Shown here: positions 8,788-18,273 of the stretch, in pieces | How positions within the stretch are numbered: the first letter of the stretch is position 1 | Layout of the letters: each line of letters begins with the position of its first letter | Assembly: GCF_039543545.1 (NCBI RefSeq) | Contig: NZ_BAABJY010000002.1 | Location: forward strand, 186,001-250,000 | Length of the DNA: 64,000 nucleotides | DNA from: Luteimonas vadosa | Lineage (GTDB): Bacteria; Pseudomonadota; Gammaproteobacteria; Xanthomonadales; Xanthomonadaceae | Direction of reading: 5' to 3' | Translations under genes and position numbers: made by a program | The notes under the pieces: model-generated | What the model saw: only the letters and a program-made list of their open reading frames with translations | Database searches by the model: none | Told to the model about the DNA's origin: nothing

Positions 8788-9312
8788 ATGTCCGCAGAAG
8801 TGCCCGAGGTCGTGGATGCTTGGCGCATGGTCGCGGCCCGGCGCGGGTTCGAGGGGCGGCTGCCCCTGGCGTCCCTGAGCCGATTGCGCGATGCGCTGGT
8901 CGATGCCGAGGGCGAGGTGGAGTACTCGCTGCAGTTCGACCGCGACGCGCTGCAGGTGCCCTACGTGGAGTTGCGGATCGAAGCGTGCTTGCCGCTGCAG
9001 TGCCAGCGCTCGCTGCAGCGTTTCCTGCTCCCGGTCGTCCTGACGCAGCGGCTGGGGTTGCTGCGCGAAGGCGGGGACGCGGAGGCGGACGAGGCTGCGT
9101 TGCCGGAAGGCTACGAAGCGCTGCAGGTGGCCGCGGATGGCGAACTGCGGCCGGCGGAACTGGTGGAGGACGAACTCATCCTCGCCGTGCCCGTCGTCCC
9201 GGTCGACCCGGCCTCGGAATCGGTCGAGCGCGACTGGCCGGTCCAGCCGGACGAGGAAATGCGCGCCAATCCGTTCTCGGCGCTGGCGGCACTGAAGAAG
9301 CAGCAGCGTTAA
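8788..9312 (+). CDS. yceD: YceD/DUF177 protein (23S rRNA accumulation protein)
   Basis: A 174-aa DUF177 protein. Members are encoded immediately upstream of rpmF across bacteria and are linked to 23S rRNA processing or accumulation. The family pattern is visible as LQCQRSLQRFLLPV near residue 70 (the CxxCL region, here with a single Cys in CLPLQCQR) and the C-terminal NPFSALAALK. The start is the ATG that begins MSAEVPEVVDAW. No Shine-Dalgarno sequence precedes it, and the promoter lies directly against the start codon. It heads the rightward fatty-acid cluster. Confidence 0.9.
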   Translation: MSAEVPEVVDAWRMVAARRGFEGRLPLASLSRLRDALVDAEGEVEYSLQFDRDALQVPYVELRIEACLPLQCQRSLQRFLLPVVLTQRLGLLREGGDAEADEAALPEGYEALQVAADGELRPAELVEDELILAVPVVPVDPASESVERDWPVQPDEEMRANPFSALAALKKQQR

Positions 9313-9351
9313 ACAAGCAATTCAATCGAATCCATCGTTGGAGCAAGACCC

Positions 9352-9546
9352 ATGGCAGTGCAGAAATCCCGCGTGTCCCCCGCCCGTCGTGGCCAGCGCC
9401 GTTCCCATGACGCGCTGACCGCCAAGCAGCTGTCCACCGACCCGACCTCGGGCGAGACGCACCTGCGCCACCACGTCACCGCCGATGGCTACTATCGCGG
9501 CAAGCAGGTGATCCAGCCGAAGGTCGTCATCGTCGACGAAGATTGA
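9352..9546 (+). CDS. rpmF: 50S ribosomal protein L32
   Basis: A 64-aa L32 beginning MAVQKSRVSPARRGQRRSHD, a hallmark N-terminus. The C-terminus has HHVTADGYYRGKQVI. There are no cysteines, so this is the zinc-free form. A GGAG motif lies about 8 nt before the ATG. It is 39 nt after yceD and directly followed by a hairpin. Confidence 0.98.
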   Translation: MAVQKSRVSPARRGQRRSHDALTAKQLSTDPTSGETHLRHHVTADGYYRGKQVIQPKVVIVDED

Positions 9547-9548
9547 TC

Positions 9549-9568
9549 GTCCTGCGCGCGCGCAGGAC
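9549..9568 (+). terminator. Perfect palindrome after rpmF, possible attenuator
   Basis: A 20-nt perfect palindrome (GTCCTGCGCG followed by CGCGCAGGAC) starts 2 nt after the rpmF stop codon and is followed by CCTTTCCC rather than a full T-run. It could partly terminate or stabilise the yceD-rpmF message and so give ribosomal-protein mRNA in excess of the fab genes. This is inference from structure only. Confidence 0.4.
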
Positions 9569-9675
9569 CCTTTCCCGCCGTTGGCGCGCCCCCGGGCCGC
9601 TCAACGCCGGAACAGCCGTCCGCAGCCGGGTTGCCGGTTGAGTCAGGCGGGCCAATCCTCCAGACGGGACCGATC

Positions 9676-10656
9676 ATGACCCAGCGAGTGTTCGCGCGGA
9701 TCGCAGGCACCGGCAGCTACCTGCCGGAGAAAGTCCTGACCAACGACGACCTGTCGAAGTTCGTCGATACCACCGACGAATGGATCGCCGCGCGCACCGG
9801 CATCCGCGAGCGCCACCTGGCCGCCGACGGCGAGACCACGGGTGACATGGCGTACCACGCGGCCGTGCGCGCCATGGAAGCGGCCGGGGTCGAGGCCTCC
9901 GAAATCGATCTGATCGTGCTCGGCACCACCACGCCGGACCTCGTCTTCCCCTCCACGGCCTGCCTGCTGCAGCACCGGCTGGGCGCCAACGGGTGCCCGG
10001 CCTTCGACGTCAACGCTGCCTGCTCGGGCTTCATCTACGCCTTGGCCGTGGCCGAGAAGTTTATCGCCTCCGGTTCCGTGAAGACAGCGCTGGTGGTCGG
10101 GTCCGAAACGCTGACCCGCATGGTCGACTGGAGCGAACGCACCACCTGCGTGCTGTTCGGCGACGGCGCCGGCGCGGTGGTGCTCCAGGCCGACAACGAG
10201 ACCGGCATCCTCAGCACGCACTTGCATGCCGATGGCGGCAAGAAGGAACTGCTGTGGTGCCCGGTCGGCGTTTCGGTCGGGCTCAAGGAGAACGAACGCA
10301 ACGCCGGCGTGCGTATCAACATGGCCGGCAGCGACGTGTTCAAGCATGCGGTCAAGGCGCTCGATTCCGTGGTCGAGGAAACGCTGGAGGCCAACGGCCT
10401 GGACCGGCACGACATCGACTGGCTAATCCCGCACCAGGCCAACCTGCGCATCATCGAGGCCACGGCCAAGCGCCTGGACATGCCGATGGACCGGGTGGTG
10501 GTGACCGTCGACAAGCACGGCAACACCTCGTCGGGCTCGGTGCCGCTGGCACTGGACGTGGCGGTGCGCTCTGGCCGGGTCGAGCGCGGGCAACTGCTCC
10601 TGCTGGAAGCCTTCGGCGGTGGTTTCACCTGGGGATCGGTGCTGCTGCGCTACTAG
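9676..10656 (+). CDS. fabH: 3-oxoacyl-ACP synthase III (FabH)
   Basis: A 326-aa beta-ketoacyl-ACP synthase III that starts fatty-acid synthesis by condensing acetyl-CoA with malonyl-ACP. The Cys-His-Asn triad is present: Cys116 (AACSGF), His253 (IPHQANLR) and Asn283 (HGNTSSGS), and the N-terminus (GTGSYLPEKVLTN) is typical. ATG 9676 is chosen over one 15 codons upstream because it matches the normal FabH N-terminus. In E. coli plsX sits between rpmF and fabH; here the 129-nt gap holds no gene. Confidence 0.97.
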   Translation: MTQRVFARIAGTGSYLPEKVLTNDDLSKFVDTTDEWIAARTGIRERHLAADGETTGDMAYHAAVRAMEAAGVEASEIDLIVLGTTTPDLVFPSTACLLQHRLGANGCPAFDVNAACSGFIYALAVAEKFIASGSVKTALVVGSETLTRMVDWSERTTCVLFGDGAGAVVLQADNETGILSTHLHADGGKKELLWCPVGVSVGLKENERNAGVRINMAGSDVFKHAVKALDSVVEETLEANGLDRHDIDWLIPHQANLRIIEATAKRLDMPMDRVVVTVDKHGNTSSGSVPLALDVAVRSGRVERGQLLLLEAFGGGFTWGSVLLRY

Positions 10657-10703
10657 CGCGGGCAGCAACCGGGAACGGGGCCAACCAGCGCCACGGGGGT
10701 TGC

Positions 10704-11408
10704 ATGGCAGTCGAGGCGATCTTGGTCGACGGGCGCCGCGCATGGCGCAAGCGCTATCGCGACGACCCGCGCAGGCTGTCGCTGGCGGCCCTGGACGCGC
10801 TGGCCCGCGCGTTCGACCTGCCGCCCTTGCGGCCGCCCCCCAGGCATCCGTCGGCCACGAAGCGGAAGCAGGTCGAAGCAGGGCGGCTACGCGCATTGCG
10901 TGCCAGCGGAGTGCGCGTCCCGGAGATCCTCGCCGAGGACGACGACAGCCTGACGCTCTCCGACCTGGGGGCCACCCTCGCCACGCGGCTGCGCGAGCTC
11001 GCGCAGGAGCCGGCCGCGGTGGACACGCTGTCGCAGGCGGCGATCGACGCGATCGCGGACGCGCACGCACGCGGGGCATGCATCGGCCAACCCGTGCCCC
11101 GCAACCTGTCGACCGGCGACGGAGGGATCGGCTTCTTCGACCTGGAAGAAGACCCGTTGGAAACGATGACGCTGCCCGAGGCCCAGGCACGCGACTGGAT
11201 CCTGTTCGCCTACGGCATCGCCAAGCACTACGACGCCCGCCCCGGCGTCCTCGCCACCCTCCTCGCCGAGCCGCTGCAGCGCGCACCTGCTGAGGTGGCG
11301 ACGCTGGTGCGGCGCGTCGGGCGCCGCCTGCATCCGTTGGGGCTCCTGGCTTCCCTGGGCAGCCGCTCGATGCGCGCCCTCGCGCATGCGGTCGATGCGC
11401 TGCGTTGA
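10704..11408 (+). CDS. Kinase-like protein (LPS kinase/InaA-like fold), active site degenerate
   Basis: A 234-aa protein with the layout of the small bacterial LPS-kinase (WaaP/InaA/Bud32-like) proteins: a Lys/Arg-rich N-lobe (ATKRKQVEAGRLRALRA...VPEIL), a helix ending IADAHARGACIGQPVPRNL in the place of the usual HGDxxxxN catalytic loop, and GFFDLEEDP in the place of the metal-binding DFG/DxE segment. The catalytic HGD is replaced by IGQP, so it may be a pseudokinase or a divergent kinase. The start is the ATG of MAVEAILVDGRRAWRKRY. It lies 47 nt after fabH and 123 nt before fabD, inside the fatty-acid cluster. Family assignment is by pattern only. Confidence 0.5.
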   Translation: MAVEAILVDGRRAWRKRYRDDPRRLSLAALDALARAFDLPPLRPPPRHPSATKRKQVEAGRLRALRASGVRVPEILAEDDDSLTLSDLGATLATRLRELAQEPAAVDTLSQAAIDAIADAHARGACIGQPVPRNLSTGDGGIGFFDLEEDPLETMTLPEAQARDWILFAYGIAKHYDARPGVLATLLAEPLQRAPAEVATLVRRVGRRLHPLGLLASLGSRSMRALAHAVDALR

Positions 11409-11531
11409 ACCTACCGCCCCAGGGCACGTGGCGGCGCGCGGCTCTCCCGCCCGGCGCGCATACGCCGTCGTACAGACGCGGATCGGCCTTGGCATTTATC
11501 ATGCGCGCTCGTCTTGCCACCGGGTGACCGC

Positions 11532-12473
11532 GTGACCGATCCGCAGCTTGCTTTCGTCTTCCCGGGCCAGGGCTCGCAGTCCGTCGGCATGCTCGCGGAC
11601 CTCGCCGAGCGCCATCCGCAGGTGCGCGACACGTTTGCAGAAGCCTCGGAGGGCGCGGGGATCGACCTCTGGGCGCTGTCCCAGATGGGACCGGCGGACG
11701 CATTGAACAAGACCGAGTTCACGCAGCCCGCGTTGCTTGCCGCAGGCGTGGCTGCATGGCGTGCGTGGCAGGCCAGTGGCGGCCCCGAGCCCGCGCGCTT
11801 CGCCGGCCACAGCCTGGGCGAATACGCCGCGCTGGTCGCGGCCAAAGCGCTTTCGCTGCATGACGCCGCGCGGCTGGTTCGCCGGCGCGGCCAGTTGATG
11901 CAGGATGCCGCGCCGGAAGGCGTGGGGGCGATGGCGGCCGTGCTTGGCACGGAAGACGCCCTGGTCGCCGAGGTCTGCAAGCAGGCCTCGGGCGAGGAGA
12001 TCGTCGTGCCGGCCAACTTCAATTCGCCGGGACAGGTGGTGATCGGAGGCCATGCCGCCGCCGTGGATCGTGCGCTGGCCTTGCTCGCCGAGCGCGGCGT
12101 CCGCAAGGCCGTGAAGCTCGCGGTGAGCGTGCCCTCGCACACGCCGCTGATGCGCGAGGCGGCCAATCGCCTGTCCGAAGCGATTTCCGGCCTGCAGTGG
12201 CGTGAGCCGGACCGTCCCGTCGTCCAGAACGCAGACGCCGAAGTGCACGAAGGCACGCAGGCGATCCGCGACGCGCTCGTGCGCCAGTTGTACCTGCCGG
12301 TGCAATGGACGGGATGCGTGCAGGCCCTGGTGTCCGCTGGCGCCACGAGGGTGGCTGAATGCGGTCCCGGGAAGGTGCTGGCCGGCTTGGCCAAGCGCAT
12401 CGACGGTTCGATCCAGGCGCGGGCGATCGGCACCGCGGCGGAGTTCGACGCGGCCCTGGCGGACTGGACATGA
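11532..12473 (+). CDS. fabD: Malonyl-CoA:ACP transacylase (FabD)
   Basis: A 313-aa malonyl-CoA-ACP transacylase that supplies malonyl-ACP for elongation. The N-terminal FVFPGQGSQSVGM, the nucleophile Ser94 in GHSLGE, and His203 in SVPSHTPLM are all present. GTG 11532 is preferred because MTDPQLAFVFPGQGSQ matches the usual N-terminus; a TTG at 11514 in the same frame is the alternative. A TATCAT at 11497-11502 is a possible -10 box just upstream, without a clear -35. It is followed 34 nt later by fabG. Confidence 0.96.
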   Translation: MTDPQLAFVFPGQGSQSVGMLADLAERHPQVRDTFAEASEGAGIDLWALSQMGPADALNKTEFTQPALLAAGVAAWRAWQASGGPEPARFAGHSLGEYAALVAAKALSLHDAARLVRRRGQLMQDAAPEGVGAMAAVLGTEDALVAEVCKQASGEEIVVPANFNSPGQVVIGGHAAAVDRALALLAERGVRKAVKLAVSVPSHTPLMREAANRLSEAISGLQWREPDRPVVQNADAEVHEGTQAIRDALVRQLYLPVQWTGCVQALVSAGATRVAECGPGKVLAGLAKRIDGSIQARAIGTAAEFDAALADWT

Positions 12474-12507
12474 TCCCCGCAGGCAAGATGCACAAGCGAG
12501 GCAGGCA

Positions 12508-13254
12508 ATGACCGACACACCGCTGAAGGACGAAGTCGCACTGGTCACGGGCGCAAGCCGAGGCATCGGCGCGGCCATCGCGGACGCGCTTGCCGCGCAA
12601 GGCGCGACCGTCATCGGCACGGCGACCAGCGACGCCGGGGCCAAGGCCATCGGCGAGCGGCTTGCCCCCGCGGGCGGCCACGGACGCCGCCTGGACGTCA
12701 CCGAGGCCGGGGGGATCGAATCGCTCGTCGACGCCATCGCCACCGAGTTCGGCGGAGTGTCGATCCTGGTCAACAACGCCGGGATCACACGCGACAACCT
12801 GCTGATGCGGATGAAGGACGAGGACTGGCAGGCGATCCTCGACACCAATCTCACCAGCGTCTACCGCAGCTGCAAGGCGGTGATGCGCGGGATGATGAAG
12901 GCGCGCAAGGGCCGCATCATCAACATCGCCTCCGTCGTCGGCATCACCGGCAACGCGGGCCAGGCCAACTACGCCGCGGCCAAGGCCGGGATCATCGGTT
13001 TCAGCAAGTCGCTGGCCAAGGAGATCGGGTCGCGGGGCGTCACGGTGAACGTGATCGCGCCAGGGTTCATCGCCACCGACATGACCCGCGACCTCCCCGA
13101 GGCGTCACGCCGGGCGCTGGAAGGCCAGATCGCGCTCGGACGCCTTGGCGAGCCTGCCGACATCGCCAACGCGGTCGCCTTCCTGGCCGGTCCCGCGGCC
13201 GCCTACATCACCGGCGAAACCCTGCACGTCAACGGCGGCATGTACATGCCTTGA
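12508..13254 (+). CDS. fabG: 3-oxoacyl-ACP reductase (FabG)
   Basis: A 248-aa short-chain dehydrogenase that reduces 3-oxoacyl-ACP with NADPH. The nucleotide-binding TGASRGIG (14-21), NNAG (89-92), the catalytic Asn114, Ser142, Tyr155 and Lys159, and the C-terminal HVNGGMYMP are all as expected for FabG. It sits between fabD and acpP in the standard fab order. Confidence 0.97.
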   Translation: MTDTPLKDEVALVTGASRGIGAAIADALAAQGATVIGTATSDAGAKAIGERLAPAGGHGRRLDVTEAGGIESLVDAIATEFGGVSILVNNAGITRDNLLMRMKDEDWQAILDTNLTSVYRSCKAVMRGMMKARKGRIINIASVVGITGNAGQANYAAAKAGIIGFSKSLAKEIGSRGVTVNVIAPGFIATDMTRDLPEASRRALEGQIALGRLGEPADIANAVAFLAGPAAAYITGETLHVNGGMYMP

Positions 13255-13371
13255 AGCCGCAGCGTCCGACCACAAGTCCTTGAACCGGAAGGGCTGTCCC
13301 CACCGCGCGCCCACCGCCGGCGTTTGCCTTACACTATCGGCTGAAACAGCCTCCACCGGAGCCAACAACCC

Positions 13372-13611
13372 ATGAGCAGCATCGAAGAACGCGTCAAGAA
13401 AATCGTGGTCGAACAACTGGGCGTCAAGGAAGAAGAAGTGAGCACCAGCGCCTCCTTCGTCGACGATCTGGGTGCCGACTCCCTGGATACCGTCGAACTG
13501 GTGATGGCGCTCGAGGAAGAGTTCGAGTGCGAGATCCCGGACGAGGAGGCCGAGAAGATCACCTCGGTGCAGCAGGCCATCGATTACATCAAGGCCCACG
13601 TCAAGGGTTGA
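13372..13611 (+). CDS. acpP: Acyl carrier protein
   Basis: A 79-aa acidic acyl carrier protein. The 4'-phosphopantetheine attachment residue is Ser37 in GADSLD, followed by TVELVMALEEEF. Upstream, TACACT at 13330-13335 is a plausible -10 box and would give a leader of about 30 nt, but no good -35 is seen. acpP usually needs a much higher level than its neighbours, so its own promoter would make sense. It is followed by a GC-rich hairpin at about 13631-13648 and a 210-nt gap before fabF. Confidence 0.98.
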   Translation: MSSIEERVKKIVVEQLGVKEEEVSTSASFVDDLGADSLDTVELVMALEEEFECEIPDEEAEKITSVQQAIDYIKAHVKG

Positions 13612-13821
13612 TCCGCGCCCGGGTCCACGGCCCGCCGCACGCGGCGGGGCAACGCAGGATGCAGTGACGATCGTGCGATTGCCGGCGTGGCCGACAAGTC
13701 GTCATCCCGGGGCCGCGCACGCGGCCTCGGTCGTGTTGGACGCCCAGGCGCGGCATGGCCGCGGCGGGTCCCGCATCGGCCGGCAGCTGGCTGGCCACAG
13801 TCCATCGGCAAGGAGTTCGCA

Positions 13822-15060
<1,239 letters not shown>

Positions 15061-15082
15061 CGCGCCCGACGCGCAGCGCGCC

Positions 15083-16447
15083 ATGATCGTCACCCAGGCA
15101 TTGCCGGCCGGCGTCGACCTGCTGGCCCTGCATCGTGTGGCGCCGTCGCGCTATCCGCTGCTGCTCGAATCGGTCGCGCACGGCACGGCGCAGGCCCGCT
15201 GGGACATGTTGCTGCGCACCGACGGCACCGGTCTTCGCCTGGACCCGGCAGGATTGTCGCGGATCGAGGACGGGGGGCGCTGCGCCGGCGGGTTCCTCGA
15301 CGCGCTCGACGCCGCCTGGCAGGCCGCCAGGCAACCGCGCGAGGAGCCGCGCTGGCCCTTCCGTGGTGGTTGGGCCCTGCTGCTCGCGTACGAACTGGCC
15401 GAGGAAGTCGAGCCCGTGCTGCGCTTGCCGGATGCCGCCGGGCCGGTGCCCGTCGCCCTGGCATTGCGCTGCCCGGCGGCGATCCTGCGCGACCGCGCCA
15501 CCGGCGCCTGCATCGCGATCGCGGAAAACGAATCCGCATCCATGCTCGGCGCGATCGGTTCGGACCTCCTCGCCATGCCGTCGTTGCCACCGTTGCCTCC
15601 GTGGCGGCCCCCGGCGTCGCTGGAGGAGGATCCGCCCGCGGCATTCCTGCAGGGCGTCGAGCGCATCCTGGGCTACCTCGCGGCCGGCGACGTGTTCCAG
15701 GCCAACCTTTCCCGTGGCTGGCGGGCCCGCTTCGATGGCCGCCTGGATCCCGCGGCGTTGTACATGCGCATGCGGGAAGCGAACCCGGCGCCGTTCGCCG
15801 GCCTGCTGGCCGGCGACGGCTGGGCGGTGGCCAGTGCATCGCCCGAACGGCTGGTGTCGGTGCGCGGCGACCTGGTGGAAACGCGTCCCATCGCGGGCAC
15901 GCGGCCCCGCGTCGCCGGTGACGACGAGCCCGCGCGCATCCGCGAACTGGCGGGACACCCCAAGGAGCGTGCGGAACACGTGATGCTGGTAGACCTGGAG
16001 CGCAACGATCTGGGACGAATCTGCGTGCCAGGCAGCGTCGAAGTCGATGAACTGATGTCGATCGAGAGCTACTCCCACGTCCACCACATCGTCAGCAACG
16101 TCCGCGGCCGCCTGCGCGCGGACGCCACGGCGGGTCAGGTGATCCGTGCCGTCTTCCCGGGCGGCACCATCACCGGCTGCCCGAAGGTGCGCTGCATGCA
16201 GGTCATCGCCGAACTGGAACCTTGCGGCCGGGGCGCATACACCGGCGCCATGGGCTGGTTGAACCGCGACGGCGACCTGGACCTCAACATCCTGATCCGC
16301 AGCGCCGAGCTGGAGAGCGACCCCGGACAGGGAGACCTGCTGCGCTTCCGTACCGGCGCCGGCATCGTCGCCGACTCCGAGCCCGCGCGCGAACTCGACG
16401 AAACCTGCGCCAAGGCCCGCGGCATGCTGCGCGCCCTCGGTGCATGA
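15083..16447 (+). CDS. pabB: Aminodeoxychorismate synthase component I (PabB)
   Basis: A 454-aa chorismate-utilising enzyme that makes 4-amino-4-deoxychorismate for folate, normally with the glutaminase PabA. The C-terminal half shows the family core: DVFQANLSRGW, ASASPERLVS, PIAGTRPR, HVMLVDLERNDLGR, SYSHVHHIVS and FPGGTITGCPK; the PIAGTR motif and the absence of anthranilate-synthase features favour PabB over TrpE. pabB next to fabF, mltG and tmk is the standard arrangement in this lineage. Confidence 0.93.
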   Translation: MIVTQALPAGVDLLALHRVAPSRYPLLLESVAHGTAQARWDMLLRTDGTGLRLDPAGLSRIEDGGRCAGGFLDALDAAWQAARQPREEPRWPFRGGWALLLAYELAEEVEPVLRLPDAAGPVPVALALRCPAAILRDRATGACIAIAENESASMLGAIGSDLLAMPSLPPLPPWRPPASLEEDPPAAFLQGVERILGYLAAGDVFQANLSRGWRARFDGRLDPAALYMRMREANPAPFAGLLAGDGWAVASASPERLVSVRGDLVETRPIAGTRPRVAGDDEPARIRELAGHPKERAEHVMLVDLERNDLGRICVPGSVEVDELMSIESYSHVHHIVSNVRGRLRADATAGQVIRAVFPGGTITGCPKVRCMQVIAELEPCGRGAYTGAMGWLNRDGDLDLNILIRSAELESDPGQGDLLRFRTGAGIVADSEPARELDETCAKARGMLRALGA

Positions 16448-16540
16448 CCCTTCGACTGGGGGAAGCAACCGTGCACTGCCGGGGCGGCGGGTTATCCTCG
16501 TCGCCATGACCTGCAACGCAAATCCGGACGATCCACGCCC

Positions 16541-17596
16541 ATGAGCTTCGCAAGCAGTTTCAAACGCATCCTCGGCGTGTTGTTCGTGCTCACGGCGCTG
16601 CTCGCCGGTGCCGTCGCGTACTACGGCTACAGCCGCTTCAGCGGCTTCGCCGACCAGCCGTTGGACGGGTTGCAGCCGGACAGCAAGGTCGTGGTCGAAA
16701 GCGGCGACTCGTTCCGGCGGGTGCTCGGCAGGCTGCGCGAGGCCGGCGTCCGGCAGGGAAGCGACCTGGACTGGCAGGTCCTCGCGCGCCGGCTGGGCGC
16801 CGCGGGCAAGATCCAGGTCGGCGAATACCCGCTCGCGCCAGGCACCACGCCCCGGGACCTGCTGCAGCGGATGCGCGACGGCAAGGTCGTCAGCCATCGC
16901 TTCACCATCGTCGAAGGGTGGAACATCCGGGAGTTGCGCGCCGCGCTGGCCCGCGCCGAACCCTTGCGGCAGACCATTGCCGAGCTCGACGACGCCGCCT
17001 TGATGGCCAGGCTTGGCCGCGAGGGCGTGCATCCGGAAGGCCGCTTCCTGCCGGAGACCTACCACTACACCAGCGGCGACAGCGATCTCGACCTCCTCCG
17101 GCGCGCCAACGTGGCCCTGGAGAAGGCGCTGGACGCGGCGTGGGAGTCGCGTGCCGACGACTTGCCGCTGGACGACAAGGAGCAGGCGCTGGTGCTGGCG
17201 TCAATCGTGGAAAAGGAAACTGGCATCGCCGAGGAACGCGGCCGGATCGCCGGGGTATTCATCCGCCGGCTACGCAGCGGCATGCGCCTGCAGACCGATC
17301 CGACGGTGATCTACGGATTGGGCAGCGCCTACGACGGCAACATCACGCGACGCCACCTGGAAACGGACACGCCATACAACACCTATACCCGCGACGGGCT
17401 GCCACCCACGCCGATCGCGATGCCGGGCGTGGCCGCGCTGCGTGCGGCGACGAGGCCCGAAGCGGGGGACACGCTTTATTTCGTGGCCATCGGCGACGGC
17501 ACCGGCCGCCACGTGTTCACGCGCACGCTCGCCGAGCACAGCGCGGCGGTTCGCGAATACGTGCGGCGTTACCGCGAGCAGCACGCCCCGCGATGA
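16541..17596 (+). CDS. mltG: Endolytic murein transglycosylase MltG
   Basis: A 351-aa YceG/MltG protein that cleaves nascent glycan strands and so sets their length. It has an N-terminal transmembrane helix (about residues 9-28), a LysM-like region, and the YceG catalytic domain with Glu224 in ASIVEKETG and the downstream QTDPTVIYG and TYTRDGLPPTPI motifs. The stop codon overlaps the tmk start by ATGA, indicating translational coupling. Confidence 0.96.
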   Translation: MSFASSFKRILGVLFVLTALLAGAVAYYGYSRFSGFADQPLDGLQPDSKVVVESGDSFRRVLGRLREAGVRQGSDLDWQVLARRLGAAGKIQVGEYPLAPGTTPRDLLQRMRDGKVVSHRFTIVEGWNIRELRAALARAEPLRQTIAELDDAALMARLGREGVHPEGRFLPETYHYTSGDSDLDLLRRANVALEKALDAAWESRADDLPLDDKEQALVLASIVEKETGIAEERGRIAGVFIRRLRSGMRLQTDPTVIYGLGSAYDGNITRRHLETDTPYNTYTRDGLPPTPIAMPGVAALRAATRPEAGDTLYFVAIGDGTGRHVFTRTLAEHSAAVREYVRRYREQHAPR

Positions 17597-18273
17597 CCGG
17601 CCTTGGGATGCCGCCAGCGACGGACTTGCCGTCCCATCCGCGATTCGTCTCGCTGGAGGGAGGCGAGGGCGCCGGCAAGACCACGGTGCTCAATGCGCTC
17701 GGCGACGCCCTGCAGGCCGAGGGGCTCGAAGTCGTGCGCACCCGCGAGCCCGGGGGCACCCCGCTGGCGGAAATGATCCGCGAGCTGCTGCTCGACCCCA
17801 GGCACGAGCCCGCCGCGCCGGAAACCGAGTTGCTGCTGATGTTCGCGGCGCGTGCCCAGCACGTCCGGGAAGTCATCGCCCCGGCGCTCGCGCGCGGCGC
17901 GTGGGTGATCAGCGATCGCTTCACCGATTCGAGCCATGCCTACCAGGGCGGGGGGCGCGGGCTGGATCCCGGCCTGATCGCCGGGCTCGAACGATGCGTC
18001 GTCGGCCTGCAGCCCGGGTTGACCCTGCTCCTGGACATCGGCGTGAGCCAGGGGCGGGAACGGACTCGCGGGCGCGACCTCGAGTTCGCGGGCGGCGCCC
18101 CGGACCGCATCGAAGGTGAACGCGACGAGTTCTTCGAGCGCGTTCGCGCGACCTACCGCGCGCGCGCGGCCGCCGAACCGGAGCGTTTCCGCGTCCTCGA
18201 TGCCTCGCGCCCTGCGGCGGAGGTCGCGGCCGAGGCGGTCGCCCGGTTGCAGGCATGGAGAAGCCGGGCTTGA
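17593..18273 (+). CDS. tmk: Thymidylate kinase
   Basis: A 226-aa dTMP kinase. The P-loop GGEGAGKT lies at residues 23-30, the DR motif at SDRFTDSSHAYQG, and the lid region at RGRDLEFAG. The N-terminus is about 15 residues longer than many homologues; an internal start is possible, but the ATG 17593 shares an ATGA overlap with mltG. The 3' end overlaps holB by 19 nt. Confidence 0.96.
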   Translation: MTGLGMPPATDLPSHPRFVSLEGGEGAGKTTVLNALGDALQAEGLEVVRTREPGGTPLAEMIRELLLDPRHEPAAPETELLLMFAARAQHVREVIAPALARGAWVISDRFTDSSHAYQGGGRGLDPGLIAGLERCVVGLQPGLTLLLDIGVSQGRERTRGRDLEFAGGAPDRIEGERDEFFERVRATYRARAAAEPERFRVLDASRPAAEVAAEAVARLQAWRSRA

